10,696 nt of DNA from CALGLS01 sp047626155. Its GTDB lineage: Bacteria; Bacteroidota; Bacteroidia; Chitinophagales; Saprospiraceae. The notes beneath the pieces were generated by a model. The model searched no databases, had not been told where the DNA came from, and saw only the letters and a list, made by a program, of their open reading frames with translations. Position 1 is the stretch's first letter. Each line of letters opens with the position of its first letter. Shown here in pieces: positions 1 to 7,013 of this stretch. The position numbers and the translations under genes are program-made. The stretch lies in NCBI GenBank assembly GCA_047626155.1, contig JBLHRR010000176.1, positions 1-10,696 on the forward strand, written 5' to 3'.

Positions 1-131
1 GAGGATAAGAGGACTCTCTAGTTAGGGATGAAAGAGAAATAAATGTCCTATTTGACTTCGAAATATTTTCTACTCAAAACGGATAGAGCTTCGTGATTCA
101 ATGAATAATAACCTTCTTATTTATGTTGGTA

Positions 132-913
132 TCAATCATTTTTTTGCACTTTAACTACAAAGATATCTTCAGCGATTTGCAATCGCAACAAATATATTCC
201 ATTCTCCAAATGAGACAAATCATTTGTTGCTTTCAAATCCGACAATACCCGCGCTCCAAACAAATCAAATAGTTCTGATCGGATGATTACTCCATTCGTC
301 TCAATACGCAACTCTTGTGATGTAGGATTCGGAGAAACAGTTACGCCATATTTTTCCAACATTGATAAAGAGACAGACATTACAGTAATGGTATTCGAGG
401 TACTAACACAACCATTAGCATCCGTGACTACTACGTAGTAATCGCCTTCTTCTGTCTCAGTCAAAGTAGGCTCCATTTCATCGGGTAATAAGCTACTACT
501 TATGTACCATTGATAGGTATCAAATCCGGTAAACTGTTGATGGAAGAGTCCAATATAACAGTACTATCACAGCCTTGAACATTTAACAAAGAGCTTTCAT
601 AAACACCAGCTACATTTAATAGCTGGGCATTAAATTCATAGCTATCTCCTTGGCAAATAGCAGTTTCTATAGCGCTGGAAGTAGATAGAATCTCTGTTTG
701 AATATCTACATTGGCAGTAATGAGTTCCACTCGATCAACGAGTACGACAGATGCATTTTCGTCGATGTTCGCTTTCTCCGTACATAAGGTCAAGAATGCG
801 CCATCCGACCAAGCTGTTTCTGCCCAGAAGTCTGAAGCAATATCATTCCAACGAATCTGAATAGAACGCATGTCATCCAATAAGCGCACTCCATTAGGAG
901 TAGTTAGATGAGA
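132..913 (-). pseudogene. 3' remnant of a type IX-secreted adhesin-like protein
   Basis: This is a broken gene in two frames. The upstream part is open from 913 to a stop at 500-502. It contains a segment typical of large Bacteroidota surface proteins (an ICQGDSYEF-type motif, then GVY and GCDSTV). The downstream part ends at 132 and carries QWY, GDYYVVVTDANGCVS and a type A sorting domain (VSPNP, then SELFDLFGARV and LENGIYLLRL, ending KVQKND). Reading the second frame further upstream gives FTGFDTYQWYISSS, which continues the first part logically, so the frame changes near 525-540. There is no initiation region: an in-frame TGA lies at 914-916, and the only early start candidate is a GTG at 887-889 inside coding-like sequence. 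The intact protein would have been exported and attached to or released from the cell surface. A sequencing error could explain the frameshift, but not the missing 5' end. Confidence 0.75.
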
Positions 914-1812
914 TCATATACAGTTAAAATATTTATTTTTTTGTCCTTTCTATTCTACTTCCATTAGCCTCTAAGGCACAATCTAAATCAATCTAAAGCC
1001 ATCACTTCGAATTGAATGCCTATTTTACTGAACTACAAATGAAAAGCTATCTCTTCGAATCTAGTCCTTATTTTGAAAGAGTAGAATTCGGTGTTGGAGC
1101 CGAATTTAATTATGGAATTAGACTTAAAAACGATTGGGGGATTCAAATTGGCTTTAATTATTTTACTCAAAATTTCAAAAACAGATTTACATATAATTTA
1201 GCAATACAAAACCCAAACAACGAACTAGTTTCTTCTGAGCAATATACTTTTACTTTTAATACTTCTTTAATTCAATATGATGTCTCCTTTTTGATGACTA
1301 TTAATCATGAAAACTGCGAGGAAGTACTGCCAAGGTATTCTGATGGGAGAACACTCGAAATGACCTTGTTAAGAGAGAATAAGATAAATTAAATCGGAAT
1401 TCCAGTTAAAATAGAAAGAGCAATTGGTAGAAAAGAATTGAAGCTCTATTTCAGCCTTGGTCTTAGCTGTAAATTAATATGGGATACTTCTGCAAAAAGT
1501 AATAGTAGAGATCGATTTAGAACACATGCTGATTTCAACCAAAGGAGATGTAACAATAACACACATCACAATGTCCAGCTAGATATCGATAATTTGGAAT
1601 CTGAGGTAATAAAAAACAACGTAACAAAAAACAGATTAGACGGTAACTTAGAATTTGGAATTATTCATGAAAAGAAAAGAAGCTCTTTCAAAGGTGTAAT
1701 TTTTTTCGAGGAATCAATTACTAATTATTCCGTAGTTGGTGATAGAAAACATAGAGCACAGCAAATAGGACTGAAGGTTGGAATTCGAAAGAATAGAATT
1801 AAGGCAGACTAA
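908..1812 (+). pseudogene. Disrupted outer-membrane beta-barrel protein gene
   Basis: A gene of about 300 codons is broken in several places. It starts at ATG 908 with a signal-peptide beginning (MRSYTVKIFIF). The rest of the signal peptide (VLSILLPLASKAQ) lies in another frame, so a frameshift occurs around the T7 run at 936-942. That second frame then runs to 1812, interrupted by TAA at 994-996 and TAA at 1390-1392. Across the second stop the sequence continues smoothly (ENKIN, stop, IGIPVKIERAIG), matching the Y-x-x-IP-V/L pattern common in outer-membrane barrel proteins of this phylum. Alternating aromatic/hydrophobic strands (FGVGAEFNYGIRL, WGIQIGFNYF, LYFSLGLSCKLIW, IGLKVGIRK) support a small barrel. 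The final strand ends in KNRIKAD rather than the usual terminal aromatic. TTG codons at 1012 and 1438 are not credible starts. The function of the ancestor is unknown. Confidence 0.8.
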
Positions 1813-1955
1813 TACTATAACTAGCAAGCAACCATCACCCATCCCACCCATTACAGATTATTTTTAATTACCTTTATGCCTCACCATCATTCTAACACTA
1901 TATCCCTCTTCAAAACCACAGCGTCCGAGACCAAGTCTCCACAACCAAATCCAAT

Positions 1956-2519
1956 ATGCCCGAACCCAATACCTGGTCAGATGAAGAATTGATAAAGGCG
2001 ATTTCCGCAGGCGGGGCTTCAAAGGAGAAAGCAGCTAACTACCTGATGGACACCTACATCCACTACCTTCCACAGATCGCTCAAAAAACAGGTTTAGAAA
2101 GAGACCAAGCATTGGATGTCTTCACAGATGCAATAATCGTGGTCATGGACAATGCCGCCAAAGGGGCTTTCAAAGGCGAAAGTAAGCTCTCTTCTTACTT
2201 TTATAAAATTTTTTATTTCAAATCCGTCAACCTTTTTAAGAAAAACTTGACTAACCGGATAGACTACAAAGAAGAACTACCAGAATTGAAAGATTCTGCG
2301 ATGTCTGCGGCGGAAGAAATTGAGGTGAAAGAAGACTTAAGTCATTTACTTCAATACTTAAATCAACTGGGTGACCCTTGTAAACAAATTTTACTTGATT
2401 GGGGATTCTGGGGATATAACATGACGGAAATCGCGGAGCGATTCGGGCTTGATGGTAGCGATCAAGCAATGAATAAAAAGTATAGATGCTTGATGAAATT
2501 GAGGAAGCTGATGGGGTGA
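1956..2519 (+). CDS. RNA polymerase ECF-type sigma factor
   Basis: The 187-residue product has the size and layout of an extracytoplasmic-function sigma factor, which directs core RNA polymerase to a small regulon. Residues about 27-95 fit region 2 (helical, with a DQALDVFTDAI segment and GAFKGESKLSSYFYKI before a basic SVNLFKK). An acidic linker follows, then region 4 at about 126-187 with a helix-turn-helix around MTEIAERFGLDGSDQAMNKK and a basic end, MKLRKLM. No region 1 or 3 is present, as expected. The ATG at 1956 is chosen because region 2 starts soon after it and no better start is in frame; no Shine-Dalgarno is visible. The next gene encodes a membrane protein with an anti-sigma-like architecture and the third a TPR-CHAT protein, so it probably responds to a periplasmic or envelope signal. 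The target promoters are unknown. Confidence 0.85.
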   Translation: MPEPNTWSDEELIKAISAGGASKEKAANYLMDTYIHYLPQIAQKTGLERDQALDVFTDAIIVVMDNAAKGAFKGESKLSSYFYKIFYFKSVNLFKKNLTNRIDYKEELPELKDSAMSAAEEIEVKEDLSHLLQYLNQLGDPCKQILLDWGFWGYNMTEIAERFGLDGSDQAMNKKYRCLMKLRKLMG

Positions 2520-2523
2520 GTGG

Positions 2524-2662
2524 AAATTCAATCAAAATCAAAAATTCGATCAAAATCAAAAATTGCCCTATAACGTACCAAAGTATGTTTTAATTAAATA
2601 AAGATCGACTTCAAATTGGGCTCGTGATATAGGGTTTTTGATTGCCGTTTTGATTTTGATTT
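2524..2662. repeat. Tandem 18-mers within nested inverted repeats
   Basis: In the gap between the sigma and membrane-protein genes, an 18-base unit (AAATTC[A/G]ATCAAAATCAA) occurs at 2524-2541 and 2542-2559, with a partial third copy. The 14-mer at 2530-2543 (AATCAAAATCAAAA) is perfectly inverted at 2648-2661. Inside it, 2554-2562 plus 2566-2572 (AATCAAAAA, CCCTATA) pair with 2628-2643 (TATAGGG then TTTTTGATT), leaving a 3-base bulge at 2563-2565. The enclosed loop is about 55 bases. As RNA this could fold into a long hairpin between the two cistrons and uncouple their expression. The TATAGGG-TTTTTG arm is somewhat terminator-like. It could equally be a small mobile-element remnant. Confidence 0.7.
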
Positions 2663-2716
2663 AAAAGATAAACACAACAACCAGATCAATCCGAAAATCC
2701 AATAAAATAGAAAACA

Positions 2717-3451
2717 ATGAGTAATCAAAAAATCATCCACGACTACATAGACGAATACCGCAATGACAAAATCTCAGAAGCGGATTTCCAAAAGCGCCTA
2801 CAGGCCGATTCCGATCTTCAGCAAGAATATACCCGACATAAAAAGGACATGGACGTCATCAATGAAGGGGCGAGGGAACAACTTCGGAAAAAGGCCGTAC
2901 TGAAACTAGAGCAACACGAACAAAAGGAACGTAAAGTCTTTCCTTTGAAACGCGTGTTGGGAATAGCCGCAGGCTTCGCATTGATACTGTCTGCCTTTTT
3001 TCTGCTCCAACAAAATAATCAATCGGTCTCCACTGCTGATTTATTTGCCAGTCATTTTGAATTGCCACTGTCTCCTAATAAGCGAAACGCAAACGCTCCA
3101 TCAGAAATTTGGGCCGAAGCGATGACGGCTTACAATAATCAGGATTTCAAAAGAACCATTGATTTGCTTGCTACGACAGTCGATCAGCCGGATTTTCCTT
3201 TCACAGAACGAGGGAAATTATACCTAGGGATCAGTTATCTAATGAGCGATCAAGGACAAAATGCCATTGAGCAATTTGCTAAAATAGATAAAGAAAGTTC
3301 TTATGTTTTTAATGCCGAATGGTATCGGGCTTTGGCTTTTTTGAAAATGGATCAGATAGAAGATGCGACTTCTGCTTTTCAAAAGATCGCTGACCAAACA
3401 AGACATCCTAAGAAGAAAGAAGCTTTGACAATTTTATCAAAGTTGAAATAA
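2717..3451 (+). CDS. Single-pass membrane TPR protein, putative anti-sigma factor
   Basis: The 244-residue product has three parts. Residues 1-79 are charged and helical (IHDYIDEYRNDKISEADF, then RLQADSDLQQEY), resembling the short N-terminal helices of Bacteroidota anti-sigma proteins. Residues about 80-97 form one membrane segment (VLGIAAGFALILSAFFLL), preceded by basic KERKVFPLKR, so the N-terminus should be cytoplasmic. Residues about 128-244 form two to three TPR-like helix pairs (AMTAYNNQDFKRTIDLL, KLYLGISYLMSDQGQNAIEQF, WYRALAFLKMDQIEDATSAF), predicted periplasmic. I see no zinc-binding anti-sigma motif. It lies 197 bases after the sigma gene and 21 bases before the CHAT gene. The likely role is to hold the sigma factor at the membrane and sense a periplasmic partner. 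This rests on architecture and neighbourhood; a TPR scaffold without anti-sigma activity is the alternative. Confidence 0.7.
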   Translation: MSNQKIIHDYIDEYRNDKISEADFQKRLQADSDLQQEYTRHKKDMDVINEGAREQLRKKAVLKLEQHEQKERKVFPLKRVLGIAAGFALILSAFFLLQQNNQSVSTADLFASHFELPLSPNKRNANAPSEIWAEAMTAYNNQDFKRTIDLLATTVDQPDFPFTERGKLYLGISYLMSDQGQNAIEQFAKIDKESSYVFNAEWYRALAFLKMDQIEDATSAFQKIADQTRHPKKKEALTILSKLK

Positions 3452-3472
3452 TAACAATAATACAATCCCTTA

Positions 3473-6355
3473 ATGATAAGATTTCTTTTGTCGCTGATCT
3501 TTTCATTGCATCTCTTTCCGGCATTCTCCATCTCTCAAAGTGAGTATCAAAGTCAGACGCCAACTACAGGCGAAAACATATTCCAAGAAGCAGAAAAGCT
3601 CTTGGAATCAGTCCGCTATTCCGAAGCCCTTGAAAAATATGAGCAGTCCAATTCTCTTTTTGAAAAAGAAGAAAATTGGCTTTCTTTTTTTAAAAGTAAA
3701 GCGGGAGAAATGCGCTGCCGCCTTCGATTAGGTCATTCAGAGACTTTGTTGAAAATGATAAAACCTACACAGGAAAACTGTATCTCAAAACTAGGAAATC
3801 AAGCAGAAAGCCTCGGTACTTTTTACTACCTCGACGCCATTATAGATCAAAAATTCAGAGACGGTCAGCAGACCACAGCGCTTATCGAAAAGGCCTTGTC
3901 GGTATTGATTCCTGCTAAAGGCAAAGAGGATGTATCCGTTGCCAATTGCTATAACATGCTGGGCAATTATTGGGGTGGTAAAAAAGATTATGAGCAGTCA
4001 CTCAGTTATCATAATCAATCGCTGGCCATCAAAAAAGCAGCACTAGGAAAAACTCATCCTTCGGTTGGCATTAGTTATAACAACCTTGGGATTTTATATC
4101 AACGGCAAGGCGACAATGCAAAGGCCATTGATTTTTATGAAAAAGCGCTAACCATAAAAATCAATCGCTATGGCAAAAATCATCCTCGTGTTGCAGATAC
4201 CTATTTCAACGTAGGGCAGCTGCATATGCAAGGAGACGATTATGAAAAATCCATTGTTTTTTTGAAAAAATCCATTGCTATTGATCGGCAGCAGGAGGAA
4301 AGTCAGGATCATAAATTAGCCCATCGTTACACCTCTTTAAGTGAAGCTTATTTTCTGATCAACCGTTTTGACCTGGCCATTGAATATGGACAGCTCGCGG
4401 TGGATCACTACCAAAAAATATCTCTCAATCCGGAGTATTCCGCTGCGGCCTACCAAAACCTGGGAACGATTCACCAGTCCGTGAAAGACTATGAATCGGC
4501 GCTTTCGTTTTATCAAAAAGCGTTGGCCACGCTGTCTTATACGCCGTTGGATGACAATCCACTTAGCAATCCTGACGTAGAAACATGGAGTGTCTCAGAA
4601 AGACGTTTTCAGTTGTTGACTGAGAAAATGACAACGCTCGATTCTTGGAATCATGAAGCCCCGGCATTATTAAAATTGGAAGCTGCATTGAGTACTGCGG
4701 AGGCTTTGATCGCTATCATCATTGCCATCCAACAAAATATAGAAGGACAACAATCTAAGTTTTTGTTTCAGGAAAACACCAGAGCGGTTTTTGAAAAGGC
4801 CTTGAGTTTCTGCTACCAGCTTTTTCAACAAACCTCAGAGGAGGCTTACCTCGAAGAAGCCTTTATTATTTACGAACAGAGCAAATCCGTATTATTGAGA
4901 TCGGCCCTTCAAAATGAGCGAGCAAAAAGTCTGGCTGAAATTCCGGACAGTCTGCGTCAACAAGTTTCGGATGTGAAAATATTGTTAGAAGAATCTGCTT
5001 TAGTACTTAAAGAAACCACTGACGAAACTAAAAAAAGAAAATTAGAAGCTGAGTTATTTGACAAAAAAGAAAGCTATCGAAGACTCGTCAATAGCCTCGA
5101 AAAAGAATTCCCACGGTATTATCAAATCAAAAATAAAAGCACAGATATAAAGCTTTCTGATGTTCAAAAGCAGATTGCAAAAGATCAAGAATCTATCCTT
5201 GCTTGGTTTACTGGGAAAGAGCATCTTTTCTTTTTTCATATTGCAGAAGACCAGATTGTTTTCGAACAAATAGAAAGAGACAGCCAATTCGAGTCTTCCA
5301 TTATTTCCTTTTATAAATTACTAAACGACAATGCCTTAGCTTCCGGAAAAGGGAATGCACGTTCCCTTTATCTCGACTTTATAAATCAATCCAATAGCAT
5401 ATTCCAACAATTGTTTCCCGTGGATATTCCTGCTACAAATGCGCTAATTCTTATCCCGGATGGCGTCTTGAATTTAATTCCCTTCGAATTATTATTAACA
5501 AAAAAAGTCGAAGAAACCGAAGAAGTTGATTATGCTTCGCTGCCATTTTTGCTTAAAAAAGCCTCCATCAGATACGCCTATTCTCCTTCTTTCTTGCTCA
5601 ATGTTCCGAAGCCATCCAAAATTAAAAAAGATCTACTCTTAGCTTTCGCGCCGTCTTATGAAAACAAAGCGGAACAGAACTCAAGCAGAGAAAAAAGTTT
5701 CAGCACCTTGGCCTTTGCACAGCGAGAAGTTCAACGAATCAATGATTTAATGGACGCTAAAATTTTGACCGGAACTTCAGCAACAGAAAATAACTTCAAA
5801 GAACAAGCAGGTCAATATCGGCTCTTACATCTCGCAATGCACGCTTTCACTGACGAGGATTCACCAGCCCTTTCTGGTCTATTGTTTTCCAAAGATGACT
5901 CCGAAGAAGACGCCACACTCTACGGTTATGAAATCGCCAATCTGAAATTATCTGCCGAACTCACCGTCCTCAGTGCTTGCAATACGGGTGCTGGAAAACT
6001 AGCCGTCGGCGAAGGCCCCATCAGCCTCGCACGTGCATTCCGCCAAGCCGGTTGCCCCAACATCCTCATGAGCCTATGGCAAGCAGATGACGAAGCCACT
6101 TCGATTTTAATGGGCGTTTTTTATGAAAATTTAAAAGCAGGAAAAGGAAAAGCAGAAGCCTTGCAACTCGCCAAATTAACTTACCTCGAAGAAGGCCCCA
6201 TGATCTTCCCACACTACTGGGCTGCTTTCGTTTTGACGGGGGATGATGAGCCTATTGACTTTGGAAAAGAGAAGAGTTGGTGGTTTTTGAGCGTTGGTGT
6301 ATTTATATTGTTAGGAGGTTTTGGTTGGGCTTGGAATCGCGGATATTTCAAGTAG
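3473..6355 (+). CDS. Membrane-anchored TPR-CHAT domain protein
   Basis: The 960-residue product has a signal peptide (residues 1-20, MIRFLLSLIFSLHLFPAFS) and an early TPR-like pair near 35-70. A block of kinesin-light-chain-like TPRs follows at about 156-352 (YNNLGILYQRQGDNAKAIDF, then HPRVADTYFNVGQL). Next come a charged coiled-coil-prone stretch near 492-550 and a CHAT domain from roughly 640 to 930. CHAT is a caspase/separase-like cysteine peptidase fold. The expected catalytic His is at 790 (HLAMHAF) and Cys at 836 (LSACNTG), both present, so the enzyme is probably active. A membrane segment at about 936-954 precedes a basic tail (NRGYFK), so TPR and CHAT domains should face the periplasm with the tail inside. 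It begins 21 bases after the TPR membrane protein and is probably cotranscribed with it. The TPRs likely bind the substrate or regulator. Substrate identity is unknown; no CRISPR or gasdermin-like partner is nearby. Confidence 0.85.
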   Translation: MIRFLLSLIFSLHLFPAFSISQSEYQSQTPTTGENIFQEAEKLLESVRYSEALEKYEQSNSLFEKEENWLSFFKSKAGEMRCRLRLGHSETLLKMIKPTQENCISKLGNQAESLGTFYYLDAIIDQKFRDGQQTTALIEKALSVLIPAKGKEDVSVANCYNMLGNYWGGKKDYEQSLSYHNQSLAIKKAALGKTHPSVGISYNNLGILYQRQGDNAKAIDFYEKALTIKINRYGKNHPRVADTYFNVGQLHMQGDDYEKSIVFLKKSIAIDRQQEESQDHKLAHRYTSLSEAYFLINRFDLAIEYGQLAVDHYQKISLNPEYSAAAYQNLGTIHQSVKDYESALSFYQKALATLSYTPLDDNPLSNPDVETWSVSERRFQLLTEKMTTLDSWNHEAPALLKLEAALSTAEALIAIIIAIQQNIEGQQSKFLFQENTRAVFEKALSFCYQLFQQTSEEAYLEEAFIIYEQSKSVLLRSALQNERAKSLAEIPDSLRQQVSDVKILLEESALVLKETTDETKKRKLEAELFDKKESYRRLVNSLEKEFPRYYQIKNKSTDIKLSDVQKQIAKDQESILAWFTGKEHLFFFHIAEDQIVFEQIERDSQFESSIISFYKLLNDNALASGKGNARSLYLDFINQSNSIFQQLFPVDIPATNALILIPDGVLNLIPFELLLTKKVEETEEVDYASLPFLLKKASIRYAYSPSFLLNVPKPSKIKKDLLLAFAPSYENKAEQNSSREKSFSTLAFAQREVQRINDLMDAKILTGTSATENNFKEQAGQYRLLHLAMHAFTDEDSPALSGLLFSKDDSEEDATLYGYEIANLKLSAELTVLSACNTGAGKLAVGEGPISLARAFRQAGCPNILMSLWQADDEATSILMGVFYENLKAGKGKAEALQLAKLTYLEEGPMIFPHYWAAFVLTGDDEPIDFGKEKSWWFLSVGVFILLGGFGWAWNRGYFK

Positions 6356-6462
6356 CCTTTTTTTCATGTCATGGTTTCCTACACGGCGCATCATGTACGT
6401 TATAGTGGCGGGCTGGGAATGGCAAAGCATGTGGGAGCGGGTGACGGCCGCGTGTTAGAGCC

Positions 6463-6493
6463 TTTGGTTTGCCGTGGGTTTTGCCTACTTTTG
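6463..6493 (+). promoter_or_regulatory. Promoter-like sequence of Bacteroidota primary-sigma type
   Basis: TTTG at 6463-6466 is followed after exactly 19 bases by TACTTTTG at 6486-6493. This matches the known Bacteroides consensus TTTG-N19-TAnnTTTG. It would transcribe rightward into the palindromic repeat and possibly toward the gene at 7014, about 500 bases away. It is a consensus match only; no transcript is shown, and the -7 box sits inside an inverted repeat. Confidence 0.3.
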
Positions 6494-6511
6494 GCCGACT
6501 GCAAAAGTAGG
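6484..6511. repeat. Inverted repeat with 9-base perfect arms
   Basis: CCTACTTTT (6484-6492) and AAAAGTAGG (6503-6511) are exact complements around a 10-base centre (GGCCGACTGC). The surrounding G+C-rich sequence looks like a dispersed repeat. The left arm also contains a Bacteroidota -7-like box, TACTTTTG, and the inverted arm carries the same box on the other strand. Confidence 0.8.
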
Positions 6512-6572
6512 TCGCCGAAGGCCTACCGATAAGCTCAATTTTAAAGATAAGTTTTATAAAATGATAACTTTT

Positions 6573-6799
6573 CTCATGCGTTCGCTCGCGGTCGCTCGGT
6601 AAATGCTATTGCATTTTATCCGCCTTGGTCCGTGGCCTCCCGGCCATTTAACGAACCGTTATTCACTTTGAATTTTATCAGTTTAGCCTTGTAAATATGC
6701 GCTGATTTTATTTTTTTCAGTAGTGGCCAGGAGGCCACAAGCTGAATCGGATGAAATGCTAGAGCATTTACCGAGCGACCGCGTGAGCGACCGTGAAGA
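6573..6799. repeat. Long imperfect palindromic element, MITE- or REP-like
   Basis: The left arm (about 6573-6643) and right arm (about 6723-6799) are inverted copies. GCTCGGTAAATGC on the left matches GCATTTACCGAGC on the right, extended by GTCGCTC/GAGCGAC and TATCCG/CGGATG. An inner block GTGGCCTCCCGGCCA (6629-6643) matches TGGCCAGGAGGCCAC (6723-6737) with one mismatch. The loop is about 80 bases and contains TTTAGCCTTGTA (6682-6693), which reappears inverted at 6861-6872. The element could fold into a very stable cruciform or RNA hairpin. No transposase is present, so if mobile it would depend on another element. Confidence 0.75.
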
Positions 6800-6828
6800 G
6801 ACGCGGGGCCACAGCTCAGGCGTCTCTT
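6796..6828. repeat. Hairpin with 9-base perfect arms
   Basis: AAGAGACGC (6796-6804) pairs exactly with GCGTCTCTT (6820-6828) around a 15-base loop. It directly adjoins the right arm of the large palindrome and may be part of the same element. No T-run follows, so it is not a typical intrinsic terminator. Confidence 0.75.
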
Positions 6829-6849
6829 AATCACTAAATGAATCAAATG

Positions 6850-6874
6850 AATTTAGCCTGTACAAGGCTAAATT
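6850..6874. repeat. Hairpin with 10-base perfect arms
   Basis: AATTTAGCCT (6850-6859) and AGGCTAAATT (6865-6874) are exact complements around the 5-base loop GTACA. The right arm region is also an inverted copy of 6682-6693 in the loop of the neighbouring palindrome. This suggests it is a terminal or duplicated part of that element. No T-run follows. Confidence 0.8.
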
Positions 6875-6936
6875 TACACTCTGTCAACTCATTACACGGA
6901 TAAAAATAAAATATACTTCAAATCTAGTGACCTTTC

Positions 6937-6961
6937 CCTACAGTTCTTGACTAACTGTAGG
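6937..6961. promoter_or_regulatory. Inverted repeat upstream of the small secreted-protein gene
   Basis: CCTACAGTT (6937-6945) and AACTGTAGG (6953-6961) are perfect complements around CTTGACT. The repeat ends 52 bases before the ATG at 7014, a position suited to an operator for a dimeric regulator or to a 5'-leader hairpin. No regulator gene is adjacent and no T-run follows. It might also mark the right boundary of the repeat-rich gap. Confidence 0.45.
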
Positions 6962-6987
6962 ACGAACCGGTTTATGTTAACTGTCAA

Positions 6988-6998
6988 TTTATTAACCA
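6988..6998 (+). promoter_or_regulatory. 11-base leader motif, first copy
   Basis: TTTATTAACCA lies 15 bases before the ATG at 7014. The same 11-mer occurs at 7566-7576, 21 bases before the ATG at 7598. A shared A/T-rich leader element could aid translation where Shine-Dalgarno sequences are absent, but chance in A/T-rich DNA is possible. Confidence 0.3.
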
Positions 6999-7013
6999 TC
7001 AAAATCTTATCCT

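Larger units (their letters stand above)
6356..7013. other. 658-base gene-free region rich in inverted repeats
   Basis: No open frame here looks like a real protein. The 76-codon minus-strand frame at 6616-6846 lies across palindromic arms and is an artefact of them. The left part (about 6395-6530) is visibly richer in G+C than the flanks and gives a broken conceptual peptide (SLWFAVGFAYFWP, then KVGRRRPTDKL) that looks like a relic or repeat sequence. The rest carries the hairpins listed separately. There is no clear terminator after the CHAT gene, only a T7 run at 6358-6364 without an obvious stem. Confidence 0.7.

Noticed and set aside
1..131. Possible gene start at the left edge
   Set aside because: Short frames are interrupted by stops in all readings I followed; nothing recognisable was found.
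1012..1392. Independent small protein starting at TTG 1012
   Set aside because: The same frame continues past the TAA at 1390 with barrel-like sequence, and the signal peptide lies upstream; it is a piece of one broken gene.
1876..1992. Short plus-strand open frame (about 38 codons) overlapping the sigma-factor start
   Set aside because: No family resemblance and no ribosome-binding signal; composition is proline/serine-rich as chance frames can be. A leader peptide is possible but unsupported.
3473..6355. Link of the TPR-CHAT protein to a type III-E CRISPR (Craspase-like) system
   Set aside because: No CRISPR repeats or Cas-like genes are in the window, and the signal peptide and membrane anchor argue for an envelope role.
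6616..6846. Minus-strand 76-codon open frame in the gap
   Set aside because: It spans the two arms and loop of the palindromic element, has no recognisable domain or signal, and its content is dictated by the repeat.
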